Assembly (NCBI GenBank): GCA_903851195.1
Contig: CAINNJ010000033.1
Span: forward strand, 1-64,000
DNA: 64,000 nt
Reading direction: 5' to 3'
Origin: an uncultured Acidobacteriia bacterium
GTDB taxonomy: Bacteria; Acidobacteriota; Terriglobia; Bryobacterales; Bryobacteraceae
The position numbers and the translations under genes are program-made. The notes below the pieces were generated by a model. It saw only the letters and a program-made list of their open reading frames with translations. It did no database searches and was not told the DNA's origin. Positions 33,398 to 43,393 of the stretch are shown here, piece by piece (the first letter of the stretch is position 1; each line of letters begins with the position of its first letter).

Positions 33398-34729
33398 ATG
33401 CGCACGCGCTCCATTCAGTTCCGGCTCACCGTCTGGTACGCCCTGGTTCTGGCGGGTGCGCTCACGCTCTTCGGCGGCCTGGTGTGGATCTCCCTGCGGC
33501 AGCGCCTCACCAGCGAGTTGCAGGAAAACCTGCGCGACAGCGCCAGTCGCTTCGAAGCCTACATGCGGCGCGAGGTCCGCGAAGTCTCCGGCCTCGAACT
33601 CAAGGTCGAGATGGAGGAATTCTGCCAGGCTTTACCCGACTCCAGCTATCTCGAACTCCGCGGCTCCCGCGGCTTCGAGTTCCGCTATCCCGAACAGCGC
33701 CGCCCCGACCGCACGCTGCAGACCGTGCGCCGGAATTTTCAGATCGGGCAGGAAGACTTCACGCTCGATATGGGGACGTCTTCCGCCGCCATTGACCACA
33801 CCCTGAACCTGCTCGGTATCCTGCTGCTGACTCTGTTTCCCGCCGTCATCGTGCTCGCCTGCGCCGGCGGCGCGTGGCTCAGCCGCCGCGCGCTCAAACC
33901 GGTGGATGAAATCACCGCCGCCGCCCGCGCCATCGGTATCGAGAACCTCTCGCGGCGTCTGCCCGTTCCGGACACCGGAGACGAGATCGAGCGCCTCGCC
34001 GAAGTCTGGAACACCATGCTGGCCCGCCTCGAATCCGCCGTGACCACGCTCTCCCAGTTCGCCGCCGATGCCTCCCACGAACTGCGCACGCCCCTCGCGG
34101 TGATTCGAACCAGCGCCGAACTGGCCCTCCGCCGCCTGCGCGAACCGGAAGCCTATCGCGAGTCCCTGGCCGAAGTCGCCGCCGAGGCCGAACGGATGAC
34201 GCAACTGGTGGAAGACCTTCTGTTTCTTGCCCGGTCCGACGCCCGCACGGTCGGCCTGCCGCTCGCCCCGTTCGATTTGCGCGACGCGGTTCGCGATGCC
34301 GTCGCCGAAGTGCGCGATCTCGCGCTCAACCGCCACATGGAGATGCGCCTCACGCTCCCTCCGGACCCCGTGACCGTGACCGGCAACCGCGCGGCCACCC
34401 GGCGCCTCTACCTGGCGCTGCTCGATAACGCGATCAAATACTCGCCGCCCGCCAGACCGGTCAACGTCACGCTCACCGCCACCGCCCAACAGATCACCGT
34501 CGCCATCGAAGACTTCGGCATCGGCATCGCCGCCACCGACCTGCCCAACATCTTCCAGCGTTTCTATCGCGCCGACAAAGCCCGCACCGGTTCCCTGGAC
34601 GGTCACGGCGGTCACGGACTCGGCCTCTCACTCGCCGAAACGCTGGCCCGCGCGCACGGCGCCACCATCGCCGTCAAAAGCGTGGAAGGGGAAGGCTCCG
34701 TCTTTTCCGTCAGCTATCCGCAGGCTTAA
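33398..34729 (+). CDS. Membrane sensor histidine kinase
   Basis: This 443-residue kinase has two membrane helices (about 12-34 and 130-160) around a short periplasmic sensor and a HAMP domain (about 165-215). The dimerisation box is ASHELRTPLAVIRTSAEL (phospho-His). The ATPase domain has LDNAIKYSPP (N box), EDFGIGI (G1) and GHGLGLSLAETLARAHG (G2). Heavy-metal/QseC-like layout; signal unknown. Confidence 0.96.
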   Translation: MRTRSIQFRLTVWYALVLAGALTLFGGLVWISLRQRLTSELQENLRDSASRFEAYMRREVREVSGLELKVEMEEFCQALPDSSYLELRGSRGFEFRYPEQRRPDRTLQTVRRNFQIGQEDFTLDMGTSSAAIDHTLNLLGILLLTLFPAVIVLACAGGAWLSRRALKPVDEITAAARAIGIENLSRRLPVPDTGDEIERLAEVWNTMLARLESAVTTLSQFAADASHELRTPLAVIRTSAELALRRLREPEAYRESLAEVAAEAERMTQLVEDLLFLARSDARTVGLPLAPFDLRDAVRDAVAEVRDLALNRHMEMRLTLPPDPVTVTGNRAATRRLYLALLDNAIKYSPPARPVNVTLTATAQQITVAIEDFGIGIAATDLPNIFQRFYRADKARTGSLDGHGGHGLGLSLAETLARAHGATIAVKSVEGEGSVFSVSYPQA

Positions 34730-34808
34730 GAGCGACAGGCGCAGCCGCGAATTCCGGTAAAGCAGCCGTCGCAGCGGCGGCAGCGAAGAACGAACGTCTC
34801 GTCAGCAT
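34710..34808 (-). pseudogene. Orphan Tat signal peptide remnant (32 residues)
   Basis: The frame reads MLTRRSFFAAAAATAALPEF and ends after 32 residues. It has the RRSFF twin-arginine start and Ala-rich core of a Tat signal but no mature protein. It begins 23 bases after the alpha-oxoamine synthase stop and runs into the end of the kinase gene. It looks like the start of a gene whose body was lost; a chance ORF cannot be excluded. Confidence 0.35.
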
Positions 34809-34830
34809 CCAATCGGGATCCTGCGCGACC

Positions 34831-36117
34831 TCAGCCTTTCAGGCGCTTAAAGCCGTCGAGCGCGAACTCCAGATCTTCCAGCCGGTGCGCCGCCGTCACG
34901 CACAGCCGCAGCCTCGCCGAACCCAGCGGGACCGCCGGGAACATAATCGGCGTCACGGCAATCCCCATCGACCGCAGCGCGCCCGCCGCGAAAGCGCAAC
35001 TCGCTTCGTCGTTGAAGATCACCGGGATAATCGCCGTCTCAGAAAGCCCTGTGTCGTAACCCAGCTCATGCAGGCCGGCACGCAGGAAGCGGGCATTGTT
35101 CGAGCTGCGCGCAACCCGTTCCGGTTCCTGTTTCAGAATCCGCAGGGACGCCGTCACCGCCGCCACCGCGGACGGATTCAGCGCCGCTGAAAAGATAAAC
35201 GGAGCCGCCGAGTGCTGCAGGAAAATTGACAGTTGCTGCGATACCGCGACGAAGCCGCCGTTCGACGGAATGCCTTTCGCCAGCGACCCGGTCCAGATAT
35301 CCACCTCGCCCGCCGGCACGCCGAAATGCTCATCCGTGCCGCGCCCGTTCGCGCCCAGCACACCCGACGCATGCGACTCGTCGATCATCAGGAAGCAACC
35401 CGTATCCCGCTTCACCTGAATCAGATCCGGCAGCGGGCAAATATCCCCGTCCATCGAAAACACGCCGTCGGAAACGATGAGCGTGCGGTTCGAAGGGCCG
35501 CCGTTGGCAATCTCATGCCGCAGCGAATCCATGTCGTTGTGGCGGAACCGCTGCACCGGCACCCCGGCCAGGCGGCACGCGTCCACCAGGCTCCGGTGCG
35601 AAAGCGAATCCAGAATCACCCGGTCCTGCACTGAAAACAGACTCGCGATCACCGCCAGATTCGCCAGGTAACCGGAGCTGAACGTGATCGCTTCCGGCAT
35701 GCCTTTGAATTCCGCCACCTCCCGCTCCATCTCGTGATGGATATCGAGCGTGCCCGTCAGCATGCGCACGCCGCCCGTGCCCGTGCCGTACTTGCGAATC
35801 GCCTCGATCGCCGCCTCGTCGATGCGCGGATCCCCGATCAGACCCAGGTAATCGTACGAAGAGAGCATGAGCATGTCACGCCCTTCCGCCTTGACCCACG
35901 GCCCGGACCGCGTCTGCAGCGGGAGTTGGTAAGGATAAACCCCGGCCTCGCAAGCGCGTCCCATGAGCTCGAAGACGCGGCGCGCCCGCGCATCGACCAA
36001 CTGGTCCTTCCGGAACGCCGACTGGCATCCGTTGGAAAAAAACCCGTTGAAAAGGTCGCCGGAGCCCGTCGTGCAGGCCGAAGAGGTTCCGTTAAGAGAT
36101 TCGGGATCGTGTATCAT
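34831..36117 (-). CDS. Alpha-oxoamine synthase-like PLP enzyme
   Basis: This 428-residue enzyme of the BioF/Kbl/serine palmitoyltransferase group joins an amino acid to an acyl-CoA. Key segments are [48 protein letters not shown] and the PLP-lysine loop TGSLAKGIPSNGG. That loop departs from the family signature (T-L-G-K-A-L-G-G in Kbl). It has an extra N-terminal segment of about 40 residues. The ATG at 36117 is preferred; it leaves only 35 bases to the divergent DUF2147 gene. Substrates unknown, perhaps a lipid base. Confidence 0.85.
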   Translation of the reverse strand: MIHDPESLNGTSSACTTGSGDLFNGFFSNGCQSAFRKDQLVDARARRVFELMGRACEAGVYPYQLPLQTRSGPWVKAEGRDMLMLSSYDYLGLIGDPRIDEAAIEAIRKYGTGTGGVRMLTGTLDIHHEMEREVAEFKGMPEAITFSSGYLANLAVIASLFSVQDRVILDSLSHRSLVDACRLAGVPVQRFRHNDMDSLRHEIANGGPSNRTLIVSDGVFSMDGDICPLPDLIQVKRDTGCFLMIDESHASGVLGANGRGTDEHFGVPAGEVDIWTGSLAKGIPSNGGFVAVSQQLSIFLQHSAAPFIFSAALNPSAVAAVTASLRILKQEPERVARSSNNARFLRAGLHELGYDTGLSETAIIPVIFNDEASCAFAAGALRSMGIAVTPIMFPAVPLGSARLRLCVTAAHRLEDLEFALDGFKRLKG

Positions 36118-36152
36118 TTCAGTTTCATCGCCGGAGCAAACACTATATTGTA

Positions 36153-36608
36153 ATGTTCGACGCATGTCACTACCGGAACAAATGCATCTTTTTTTTCGCG
36201 GCCATAGCGCTGGTTGCGCCACTATCCGCGGCCGATCCGATCACCGGCCTCTGGAAAACCTTTGACGACAAAACTCATCAGGTTCGCGGTGTCATGCGCC
36301 TTTACGAGCAGGATGGAGCTGTTTTCGGGAAAATCGAGAGCAGCGTGGACCCGAAAGAAGCCGCCGATGTGTGCGACAAATGCACCGGCGACCGCCAGAA
36401 CAAACCTATCATTGGCCTGGTGATTCTGCGCCAAATGAAGCGCACGGGCGAGAACGAATACACCGGCGGCGATATCCTCGATCCGGATACCGGCTCTGTC
36501 TATAAGTGCAAAATCACCGTCGCGGACGGCGGGAAAAAGCTGGTGGTCAGAGGCTTTGTCGGCTTTTCTCTGCTCGGACGCTCCCAGAACTGGATACGTA
36601 AGGAATAG
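36153..36608 (+). CDS. DUF2147 family secreted protein
   Basis: This 151-residue protein has a signal peptide (residues 1-26, cleavage after LSAA). The mature part matches DUF2147: ITGLWKTFDDKTHQVRGV, a YEQDGAVFGKIES strand, the CDKCTGD Cys pair, IGLVILRQMK, and a GxxLDPDTGSVYKCKI stretch. Members are periplasmic and of unknown function. It is divergent from the oxoamine synthase with a 35-base shared promoter space. Confidence 0.88.
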   Translation: MFDACHYRNKCIFFFAAIALVAPLSAADPITGLWKTFDDKTHQVRGVMRLYEQDGAVFGKIESSVDPKEAADVCDKCTGDRQNKPIIGLVILRQMKRTGENEYTGGDILDPDTGSVYKCKITVADGGKKLVVRGFVGFSLLGRSQNWIRKE

Positions 36609-36610
36609 CC

Positions 36611-36704
36611 CCTTACCCGGGTAAGGTTGTTCCCTCAATGTGGGACGGGATGAAATCCTGCGGCGGGTTGGAAACCCGCCCATAACGCCGGTTACCAACC
36701 GGCG
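36611..36704. repeat. REP-like cluster of three hairpins
   Basis: Three perfect inverted repeats follow the DUF2147 gene. CCTTACCCGGGTAAGG (36611-36626) is a 16-base palindrome. GGCGGGTT-GGA-AACCCGCC spans 36662-36680 and CGCCGGTT-ACC-AACCGGCG spans 36686-36704. The last two are paired hairpins with related arms, the build of REP/BIME elements in bacterial intergenic regions. They may also stop transcription from both sides, since the genes converge here. Confidence 0.6.
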
Positions 36705-36763
36705 CGCAGATTCTTAACAATCTGCCCCACTTTCGTACTCGCCAACTGCGCCGCTGACCCGGC

Positions 36764-37948
36764 TTACAGCCCCATCTCGCTCTTCACCCGGGCGAACCGT
36801 TCCACCGCGAACTCCAGATCTTCCCGCGTATGCGCCGCCGACATCTGCGTGCGAATGCGCGCCTTGCCCTGCGGCACCACCGGATAAGAAAACGCCACCA
36901 CGTAAATGCCCTCGGCCAGCAACCGCTCCGCCATTTCACCGGCCACCCGCGCATCGCCCAGCATCACGGGAATAATCGGATGCTCACCCGGCAGCAGATG
37001 AAAACCGAGCGCCGTCATCTTCTCCCGAAAGAACCGCGTGTTCTCCCGCAAACGCTCCCGCAGTTCCGAGCCGCCGGTCAGCAGTTCCAGAACGGCCAGC
37101 GAGGCCCCCGCGATCGCCGGCGCCAGCGAATTGGAAAACAGATAGGGCCGCGATCTCTGTCGCAGCAATTCGATAATTTCTTTCCGCCCGCTGGTATAAC
37201 CGCCGCTCGCGCCCCCCAGAGCTTTGCCCAGCGTGCCGGTAATTACGTCGATCCGCCCCATCACGCCGTGGTGCTCGTGCGTGCCGCGCCCGTGCTCGCC
37301 CGTGAAACCCACCGCGTGCGAATCGTCCACCATCACCAGCGCGTTGTGCTTCTCCGCCAGATCGCAAATCTCCGGCAGCTTCGCGATATACCCGTCCATC
37401 GAAAACACGCCATCCGTCGCGATCAGGCGCTGCCGGCAGTCGGCCGATTCCCGCAGTTTCGCCTCCAGATCGGCCATGTCGCTGTTGCGATATCGAAGCC
37501 GCCGCGCCTTCGAAAGCCGCACGCCGTCGATGATGCTCGCGTGATTCAGTTCATCGGAAATAATGGCGTCTTCGGCGTCGAGCAGCGTTTCGAACAAGCC
37601 GCCATTCGCGTCGAAGCAAGACGAATAAAGAATCGTGTCTTCCGTCCCCAGAAACGCGCTGATACGCATCTCCAGGTCTTTGTGGATCTGCTGCGTGCCG
37701 CAGATAAACCGCACGGACGCCATCCCGTATCCCCACCGGTCCAGCGCCTCATGTGCCGCCCGAATCACCGCCGGATGATCCGCCAGCCCCAGGTAGTTAT
37801 TCGCGCACATGTTGAGTACGCCCTTGCCCGCCGGCGTATCGACATGCGCGTTTTGCGGGCTCAGCATCACCCGCTCGGCTTTGTAAAGTCCGGCGGCGCG
37901 GATCTCGTCGATCCGCGCCTGCACCTGCTGCCTGGCCGTGGAGAACAT
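36764..37948 (-). CDS. kbl: 2-amino-3-ketobutyrate CoA ligase (glycine C-acetyltransferase)
   Basis: This is a 394-residue PLP enzyme of threonine breakdown; it cleaves 2-amino-3-ketobutyrate to glycine and acetyl-CoA. Motifs are [51 protein letters not shown] and the PLP-lysine loop [14 protein letters not shown]. Length is typical for Kbl. No threonine dehydrogenase gene lies next to it. Confidence 0.93.
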   Translation of the reverse strand: MFSTARQQVQARIDEIRAAGLYKAERVMLSPQNAHVDTPAGKGVLNMCANNYLGLADHPAVIRAAHEALDRWGYGMASVRFICGTQQIHKDLEMRISAFLGTEDTILYSSCFDANGGLFETLLDAEDAIISDELNHASIIDGVRLSKARRLRYRNSDMADLEAKLRESADCRQRLIATDGVFSMDGYIAKLPEICDLAEKHNALVMVDDSHAVGFTGEHGRGTHEHHGVMGRIDVITGTLGKALGGASGGYTSGRKEIIELLRQRSRPYLFSNSLAPAIAGASLAVLELLTGGSELRERLRENTRFFREKMTALGFHLLPGEHPIIPVMLGDARVAGEMAERLLAEGIYVVAFSYPVVPQGKARIRTQMSAAHTREDLEFAVERFARVKSEMGL

Positions 37949-37986
37949 ACTCCAAGTCTATGGCGTTGCCCGCCACGGTCGAAGAC

Positions 37987-40900
37987 TCAAAAATATAGCT
38001 TCGCGCCGAACTGTAACTGCCGTGCCGGTCCCGCCAGCGTCGTGATCGTTCCGAAGCTCGAGTTACTCCGGTTTCCGTCCGGCGCGCCCAGATTCGTCTT
38101 ATTCACGAAGTTGAACGCTTCCGCCCGCACTTCGAGCTTCGACGACTCGCTCCACAACCGGAACTGCTTGTGCATCGCGATGTCGGACTGCACGAGTCCC
38201 GGTCCGCGAACGATGTTCCGGCCCGCGTTGCCGAACGGGTGGCTGACATCCGTCGGAATCACCACGGTCGTGGGATTCAGGTAGTTCAGCGGCCCGCCGC
38301 CGGGCGTAACCGGATTGCCGATGATGTTCGGACGATAAGTCGGCAGTCCGCTCACCTGGAACGCCGAACTCGGGCTGTAATTCAGATTCACCGGCAGTCC
38401 GCTGACCGCCGTGTTGATCACACTGAACTGCCAGCCGCCCAGCACCCCGTCAACCAGCATGTTCGCGCCGCCCATGTACTTCCGGTTCTTACCGACCGGC
38501 AGATCCCACACGATCGCCGTCGTGTTATTCAGCGTCTGGTCGTAACTGGACGCGCCTTTTTCGTCCCGCACATCCGCAAGATTCACCCGGGAGTTATCGC
38601 CGCTCGTCGCTTCCAGATGTCCGGACGCATTATCGATCGCCTTCGACCACGTAAACGAATTCAGCACATACAGCCCGCCCGAGTAGCGTTTTTCCACTTT
38701 CAGCTGGAACGCGTGATACGTGGCGAAACCGATGCCCTCCGCCACTTCGATGGCGTTGAAGTTGCTGATCGGCCGGCGCGCCTGGAGCGAAAGATTCTGC
38801 CCCACCTGATTCGGCGCCGCCTGATTCCAGTCGCCCAGCACCATCAGATGCACGCTGTGGCTGCCCACATAAGCCGCGTCCACCACCAGCGTCGGCGTAA
38901 TTTCACGCTGCACGTTCAGATGCCAGCTCTGCACATAGCCGTCCGGATTGTCCTTCGGGATGTAGCGCGCCTGCGCGTTCAGCGGATTGAAATTCGACGG
39001 CACCGCGAAGTTCGCCGGATACCCCAGTTGCGTCGGCCGGAAGCACGTCCCGTTCGCGTCGGCCGAACTGGTGCACAGCGGAAGATTCGCCGGGCTCTGA
39101 TTGAAAATCGCGCTCACGATATTCGGCCCGTTGTAGGCCAGCAGATTTTCCCCGCCCATGCGGTTGAAGTGGACCCAGGAAATCCCGTAACCACCGCGCA
39201 GCACCGTCTTGTCCATGGCGCGGTAAGCGAAACCGAAACGCGGCGCCCAGTCGTTCTTCCGCGGATTCACCAGCGCCTGGCTGTAAAGGCTGCCGCTCTT
39301 CGCCTGGATCAGCGAGTTGGTCGCCGGATCGAAATTCGCCAGCCGGTTGTCCGATACCCACTGCGGCGTCGCGAACTCATACCGCATGCCCAGATTCAGG
39401 GTCAGCCGGGAGTTCACCTTGTAATCGTCCTGAATGTAGCCGAAGTGCATCCGCTGCTTCAGGTCGATAATCACGTAATTGTTCAGATTGTAGGAATCCC
39501 GCGCTCCCATCAGGAAGTCCGTCAGCCCGTACGCCAGACGCTGCGCCGTGGTGGGACTCGCCACGCCCGGGTTGCTGAACAAGCCGTTATAAGTGTCCTG
39601 CCCGTAGACCGGATTGAAGTCGTCGATCGTCGTCGTGATGTCCTGGTACTCGTAACCGGCCTTCAGCGTGTGCTTGCCGAGATATTTCGAAAAATTCACC
39701 TTCGGATTCACCACGAACGGATTCTGAAACTGCGGATTCGATCCCTGCCGCCCGAACTGCGAGTACCCCGTCACGCTCTGGCTGTTCAGCGTGCTCACCA
39801 CATTCGCATCCGTCGGCAAGCCGCCGATTCCGAACTGCGCCAGCAGACTCGGCTGCCCCACCCCGATCGGCGATTTGCCGCCGTCGAACCAGGAGATTCC
39901 CAGCCGCGCTTCGATCAGCGTCGTCGGATTGATCGAATAGGTAGACCCCGCCGCCACCTGCTGATTGAACTCGTGCACCGTGCCGTTGTTGTTGCCGCCC
40001 GCCACGCCCGGAATGTTGCCCGGCACATAGAGGTTCGCTTCCCGCTGGCTGTACCGCACGAACGAGTTCAGCTTCTGGTTCGGAATATAGTCGATCTTCC
40101 AGTCGCCCTTGTCGTCGTTGATCGACGCCCGCGGCAACGAACTGAAGTTGTTGCTGAAACCCGCGATATTCGGATCCGGCAGCGCATTCACCACCGCCCG
40201 CGCGAACGGACTGATCACGGACGCCGGAAGCACGCCGTCCGCATAAATCGCCCCCGTGTAAGGATTCTTGATCGCCGTCCCGAAACTCGCCGTCTTGTAA
40301 GCCGCCGTCGGAATGGTCGCGAACGTCAGCGCTCTCTGCACGCGGCGCAGCCCTTCGTAATCCACGAAGAAAAACAGTTTGTCTTTAATGATGCGGCCGC
40401 CCAGCGAAGCCCCGAACTGATTCTGCTGGTACACCGGCTTCACGCCGCCCAGCGGCTGGAAGAAACCCACCGCGTTCAGTTCCGTGTTGCGCACGAACTC
40501 CCACGCGCTGCCATGAAAACTGTTCGTTCCGCTGCGAATCGTCGCGTTGATCACCGCGCCCGACGCGCGCCCGTACTCCGCGCTGTAGTTATCCGTCGCC
40601 ACGCGATACTCCGCCACCGCGTCCGGATTCAGCTGCACGATCTGATTCGAAAAGCCCTGGTTGCTGGTGCCGTAGGCGTTGTTGTCCACCCCGTCCAGCA
40701 CGAAATTGTTGAACGCGCTCCGCTGCCCGTTGACGTTGTAAGAAGCGTCCCGGCTCGTGATGGAGCCGTCTTCGAGCACCGACTTGCGGACGCCCGGCGC
40801 CAGCAGCGTCAGATCCGCATACGACCGCCCGTTCAGCGGGAGATCCAGAATCTGCCGGGTCGCCATCACCTGCCCGCGATCGCTCGAATCCGTTTCGAGT

Positions 40901-41292
40901 ACCGCCGCCGCGCCGGAAATCGTCACGCTCTCCGTGATGCTGCCCACCTGCAGCGCCAGATCCACCCGCTGGTGCGCGTTCACGGTTACCGTAAACCGGT
41001 CCGCCGTAGCTGCCTTGAAGCCCGGCGCTTCCGCCTTCAGACTGTAATCGCCGATGCGGACCTTGAGGAACTGATAGTCGCCCTGCGAGTCCGTGGACGC
41101 CGTCTGTTGCGTTCCGTCCGCCAGGTTGCTGAGAACCACCTTGCTCGAAACCATCACGTTGCCGGACTGGTCTTTAATCGTGCCGAGTACCGTGGCGGTG
41201 TCGAACTGTGCGAAGAGAGGCGAACAGCCGAAAAGAAGAACTGCGGCACGAAGGACGCCAGTGCGGCCCCTGCCTGGGTTGCGTTGAAGCAT
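37987..41292 (-). CDS. Oar-like TonB-dependent receptor with carboxypeptidase-regulatory-like domain
   Basis: This 1101-residue outer-membrane protein has a signal peptide (cleavage after LFA, near residue 28) and an N-terminal Ig-like/CarboxypepD_reg domain (about 30-115, VLGTIKDQSGNVMV). A plug domain (LPLNGRSYADLTLLAPGV, NNFVLDGVDNNAYG) and a very large beta barrel end in LQFGAKLYF. Such receptors are greatly expanded in Acidobacteriota. Substrate unknown; polysaccharide or peptide uptake is typical. Confidence 0.95.
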   Translation of the reverse strand: MLQRNPGRGRTGVLRAAVLLFGCSPLFAQFDTATVLGTIKDQSGNVMVSSKVVLSNLADGTQQTASTDSQGDYQFLKVRIGDYSLKAEAPGFKAATADRFTVTVNAHQRVDLALQVGSITESVTISGAAAVLETDSSDRGQVMATRQILDLPLNGRSYADLTLLAPGVRKSVLEDGSITSRDASYNVNGQRSAFNNFVLDGVDNNAYGTSNQGFSNQIVQLNPDAVAEYRVATDNYSAEYGRASGAVINATIRSGTNSFHGSAWEFVRNTELNAVGFFQPLGGVKPVYQQNQFGASLGGRIIKDKLFFFVDYEGLRRVQRALTFATIPTAAYKTASFGTAIKNPYTGAIYADGVLPASVISPFARAVVNALPDPNIAGFSNNFSSLPRASINDDKGDWKIDYIPNQKLNSFVRYSQREANLYVPGNIPGVAGGNNNGTVHEFNQQVAAGSTYSINPTTLIEARLGISWFDGGKSPIGVGQPSLLAQFGIGGLPTDANVVSTLNSQSVTGYSQFGRQGSNPQFQNPFVVNPKVNFSKYLGKHTLKAGYEYQDITTTIDDFNPVYGQDTYNGLFSNPGVASPTTAQRLAYGLTDFLMGARDSYNLNNYVIIDLKQRMHFGYIQDDYKVNSRLTLNLGMRYEFATPQWVSDNRLANFDPATNSLIQAKSGSLYSQALVNPRKNDWAPRFGFAYRAMDKTVLRGGYGISWVHFNRMGGENLLAYNGPNIVSAIFNQSPANLPLCTSSADANGTCFRPTQLGYPANFAVPSNFNPLNAQARYIPKDNPDGYVQSWHLNVQREITPTLVVDAAYVGSHSVHLMVLGDWNQAAPNQVGQNLSLQARRPISNFNAIEVAEGIGFATYHAFQLKVEKRYSGGLYVLNSFTWSKAIDNASGHLEATSGDNSRVNLADVRDEKGASSYDQTLNNTTAIVWDLPVGKNRKYMGGANMLVDGVLGGWQFSVINTAVSGLPVNLNYSPSSAFQVSGLPTYRPNIIGNPVTPGGGPLNYLNPTTVVIPTDVSHPFGNAGRNIVRGPGLVQSDIAMHKQFRLWSESSKLEVRAEAFNFVNKTNLGAPDGNRSNSSFGTITTLAGPARQLQFGAKLYF

Positions 41293-41458
41293 AAGCCGTC
41301 AGAATAGCGGCTTTACGCTTCACTTAGATTGCAACGCGGTGTCAAATGAATGACTTGGCGTCGCGAAGCGAGCGCGTCCCGCGCCGCGCTACAATGAAGG
41401 ATTCGTTTCAGGCTTTAGCCAGTTCTCAAAAGTTCGTAGTCAGGAGACTTCCCTTAAA

Positions 41459-43393
41459 ATGTTCGATCTGTTCCGCAGCCGCGAAAAGTCCGTGCGCATC
41501 CTGTTGTCGGTGATGCTGGGCCTTGTCGCTCTTTCCATGGTCACCTATCTGATTCCCGGTTCCGGCGGCGGCATCGGCGGCTCGACGGCCGATAAGACCC
41601 TCGTCGCCCAGGTCGGGAAAGAAGAAATCACCTCCCAGGAAGTATCCCGCGCCATTCAGAACATGACCCGCAACCGCCAGTTGCCGCCGGAAATGCTCTC
41701 CATCTATGCGCCGCAGATTGTGCAGCAGCTCATCAATGAGCGCTCCATGGCGTTTGAAGCCGACCGCATCGGCCTGAAAGTCTCCCCTGAGGAAGTCGAC
41801 AGCGCGATCGTCGACACCCTGCCTCCCCAGTTGATTAAGGATGGCAAAGTCGACGGCGCCACCCTCGCCGCCATGCTGCAGCAGCAGGGCATGACTCTCG
41901 CGGACCTGAAAACCTCCACCGCGCGCCAGTTGCTCGTCAACAAACTCGAACAGGTCGTCTCCCAGGGCGTCATCGTCTCCCCCGCCGACGTGGAAGCCGA
42001 ATTCCGCCACAAGAACGAGAAGATCAAACTCCAGTACGCGCTCCTCACCCCCGCGAAGTTCCAGAAGGAATCCGAAGCGACGGACGCCGAAGTGCAGGCT
42101 TACTACGAAGGACACAAAGCCGATTTCAAAGTCCCCGAGAAACGCAGCTACGCCATCGTGGTTCTCGATCCGGCCAAACTCGCTCTGAGCAACATGCCCA
42201 CCGACGCGCAGATCCAGGCCGAGTACAACAGCCGGCGCAATGAGTTCATGTCGCCCGAGCGCGTGAAGGTTCGCCACATCCTGCTGAAGTCGGACGCCTC
42301 AAACGACACGGTCATTAAAGCGAAGGCCGAAGGCCTGCTGAAACAGCTCCAGGGCGGCGCGGATTTCGCCACCGTCGCCAAAGCCAACTCCGAAGACCCC
42401 GGCTCCAAAGACAACGGCGGCGACGTCGGCTGGATGGTTCGCGGCCAGATGGTCCCCGAATTCGAGAAAGCCGGCTTCTCGCTCCCCGTCGGTCAGCTCA
42501 GCGGCCTGGTCAAAACCACCTACGGCTATCACATCCTGAAGGTGGAAGCGCACGAAGACGCGCACCTGAAGACTCTCGACGAAGTCAAAGGTCAGCTGAT
42601 GGTCGATTACTCGAAGCGCGCCGCCAGCCAGCAGTTGCAGGCGCTCTCCGACAAGGTCGTCGCGGAACTTCGCAAAGACCCCTCCCACCCGGAAAAGACG
42701 GCCGAGGCGACCGGCACCACCCTGATTCACGCCGATAACCTCCAGGCGGGCGACCCCATCCCCGGCATCGGCCCTTCGAAGGAGTTCACCGACGCCACCG
42801 CGGCCCTCCGCAAGGGCGAGGTGATGGCCGGACCCGTCGTCCTGCAGGACGGCAAAGCTCTCATCGGAACCGTGACGGACGTGCAACCCGCGCATCCCGC
42901 CAACCTCGACGAAGCCCGCGCCGAAGCCAAAACCCGCGCCACGTCCGACAAACTCAATCGCATCCTGAACGACAAAACCAACGAACTGCTCGCGAAAGCG
43001 CAGTCCATGGGCGGCGATCTCGAAAAGGCCGCCAAAGCCATGGGCATCGAAGTGAAGACTTCCGGCGATGTCGATCGCCAGGGCGCCGTCGAAGGCGTCG
43101 GCACGGCCTCCTCGGTTCCCGATGCCTTCACCAAACCCGTGGGCGCTCTGATCGGACCCGCCACCGTTTCCGGTGGTCACCTGGTCGCGAAGGTCGTGTC
43201 GAAGACTCCCGCGAATATGGCGGAACTGGCCTCCCAAAGCGATTCGATTCGCGGCGAACTGCGCCAGCAGCGCGCCCGCGATCGCGCTCAGTTCTTCCAG
43301 GAAGGCCTCAAAGAACGCCTGAAGGCCGATGGCAAGCTGAAAATCTATCAGGACGTGATCACTCGCGTGGTCTCGGCTTACCAGCGCAGCTAA
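41459..43393 (+). CDS. PpiD/SurA-like peptidyl-prolyl isomerase chaperone
   Basis: This is a 644-residue membrane-anchored periplasmic protein with one N-terminal helix (about 11-34). It has a SurA_N-like helical region, a parvulin domain (about 265-360, KVRHILLK, then SEDPGSKDNGGDVGWMVRGQ and YGYHILKVE) and a second degenerate parvulin-like part near 500-600. It helps fold exported proteins at the translocon exit. An AGGAG site lies 11 bases before the ATG. It abuts dedA (TAAATG). Confidence 0.92.
   Translation: MFDLFRSREKSVRILLSVMLGLVALSMVTYLIPGSGGGIGGSTADKTLVAQVGKEEITSQEVSRAIQNMTRNRQLPPEMLSIYAPQIVQQLINERSMAFEADRIGLKVSPEEVDSAIVDTLPPQLIKDGKVDGATLAAMLQQQGMTLADLKTSTARQLLVNKLEQVVSQGVIVSPADVEAEFRHKNEKIKLQYALLTPAKFQKESEATDAEVQAYYEGHKADFKVPEKRSYAIVVLDPAKLALSNMPTDAQIQAEYNSRRNEFMSPERVKVRHILLKSDASNDTVIKAKAEGLLKQLQGGADFATVAKANSEDPGSKDNGGDVGWMVRGQMVPEFEKAGFSLPVGQLSGLVKTTYGYHILKVEAHEDAHLKTLDEVKGQLMVDYSKRAASQQLQALSDKVVAELRKDPSHPEKTAEATGTTLIHADNLQAGDPIPGIGPSKEFTDATAALRKGEVMAGPVVLQDGKALIGTVTDVQPAHPANLDEARAEAKTRATSDKLNRILNDKTNELLAKAQSMGGDLEKAAKAMGIEVKTSGDVDRQGAVEGVGTASSVPDAFTKPVGALIGPATVSGGHLVAKVVSKTPANMAELASQSDSIRGELRQQRARDRAQFFQEGLKERLKADGKLKIYQDVITRVVSAYQRS

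Noticed and set aside
38170-41307. A 1045-codon plus-strand open frame across the Oar-like receptor gene
   Set aside because: It is antisense to a receptor with full domain order. The product is Arg/His-rich without motifs, as expected from GC-rich reverse frames.
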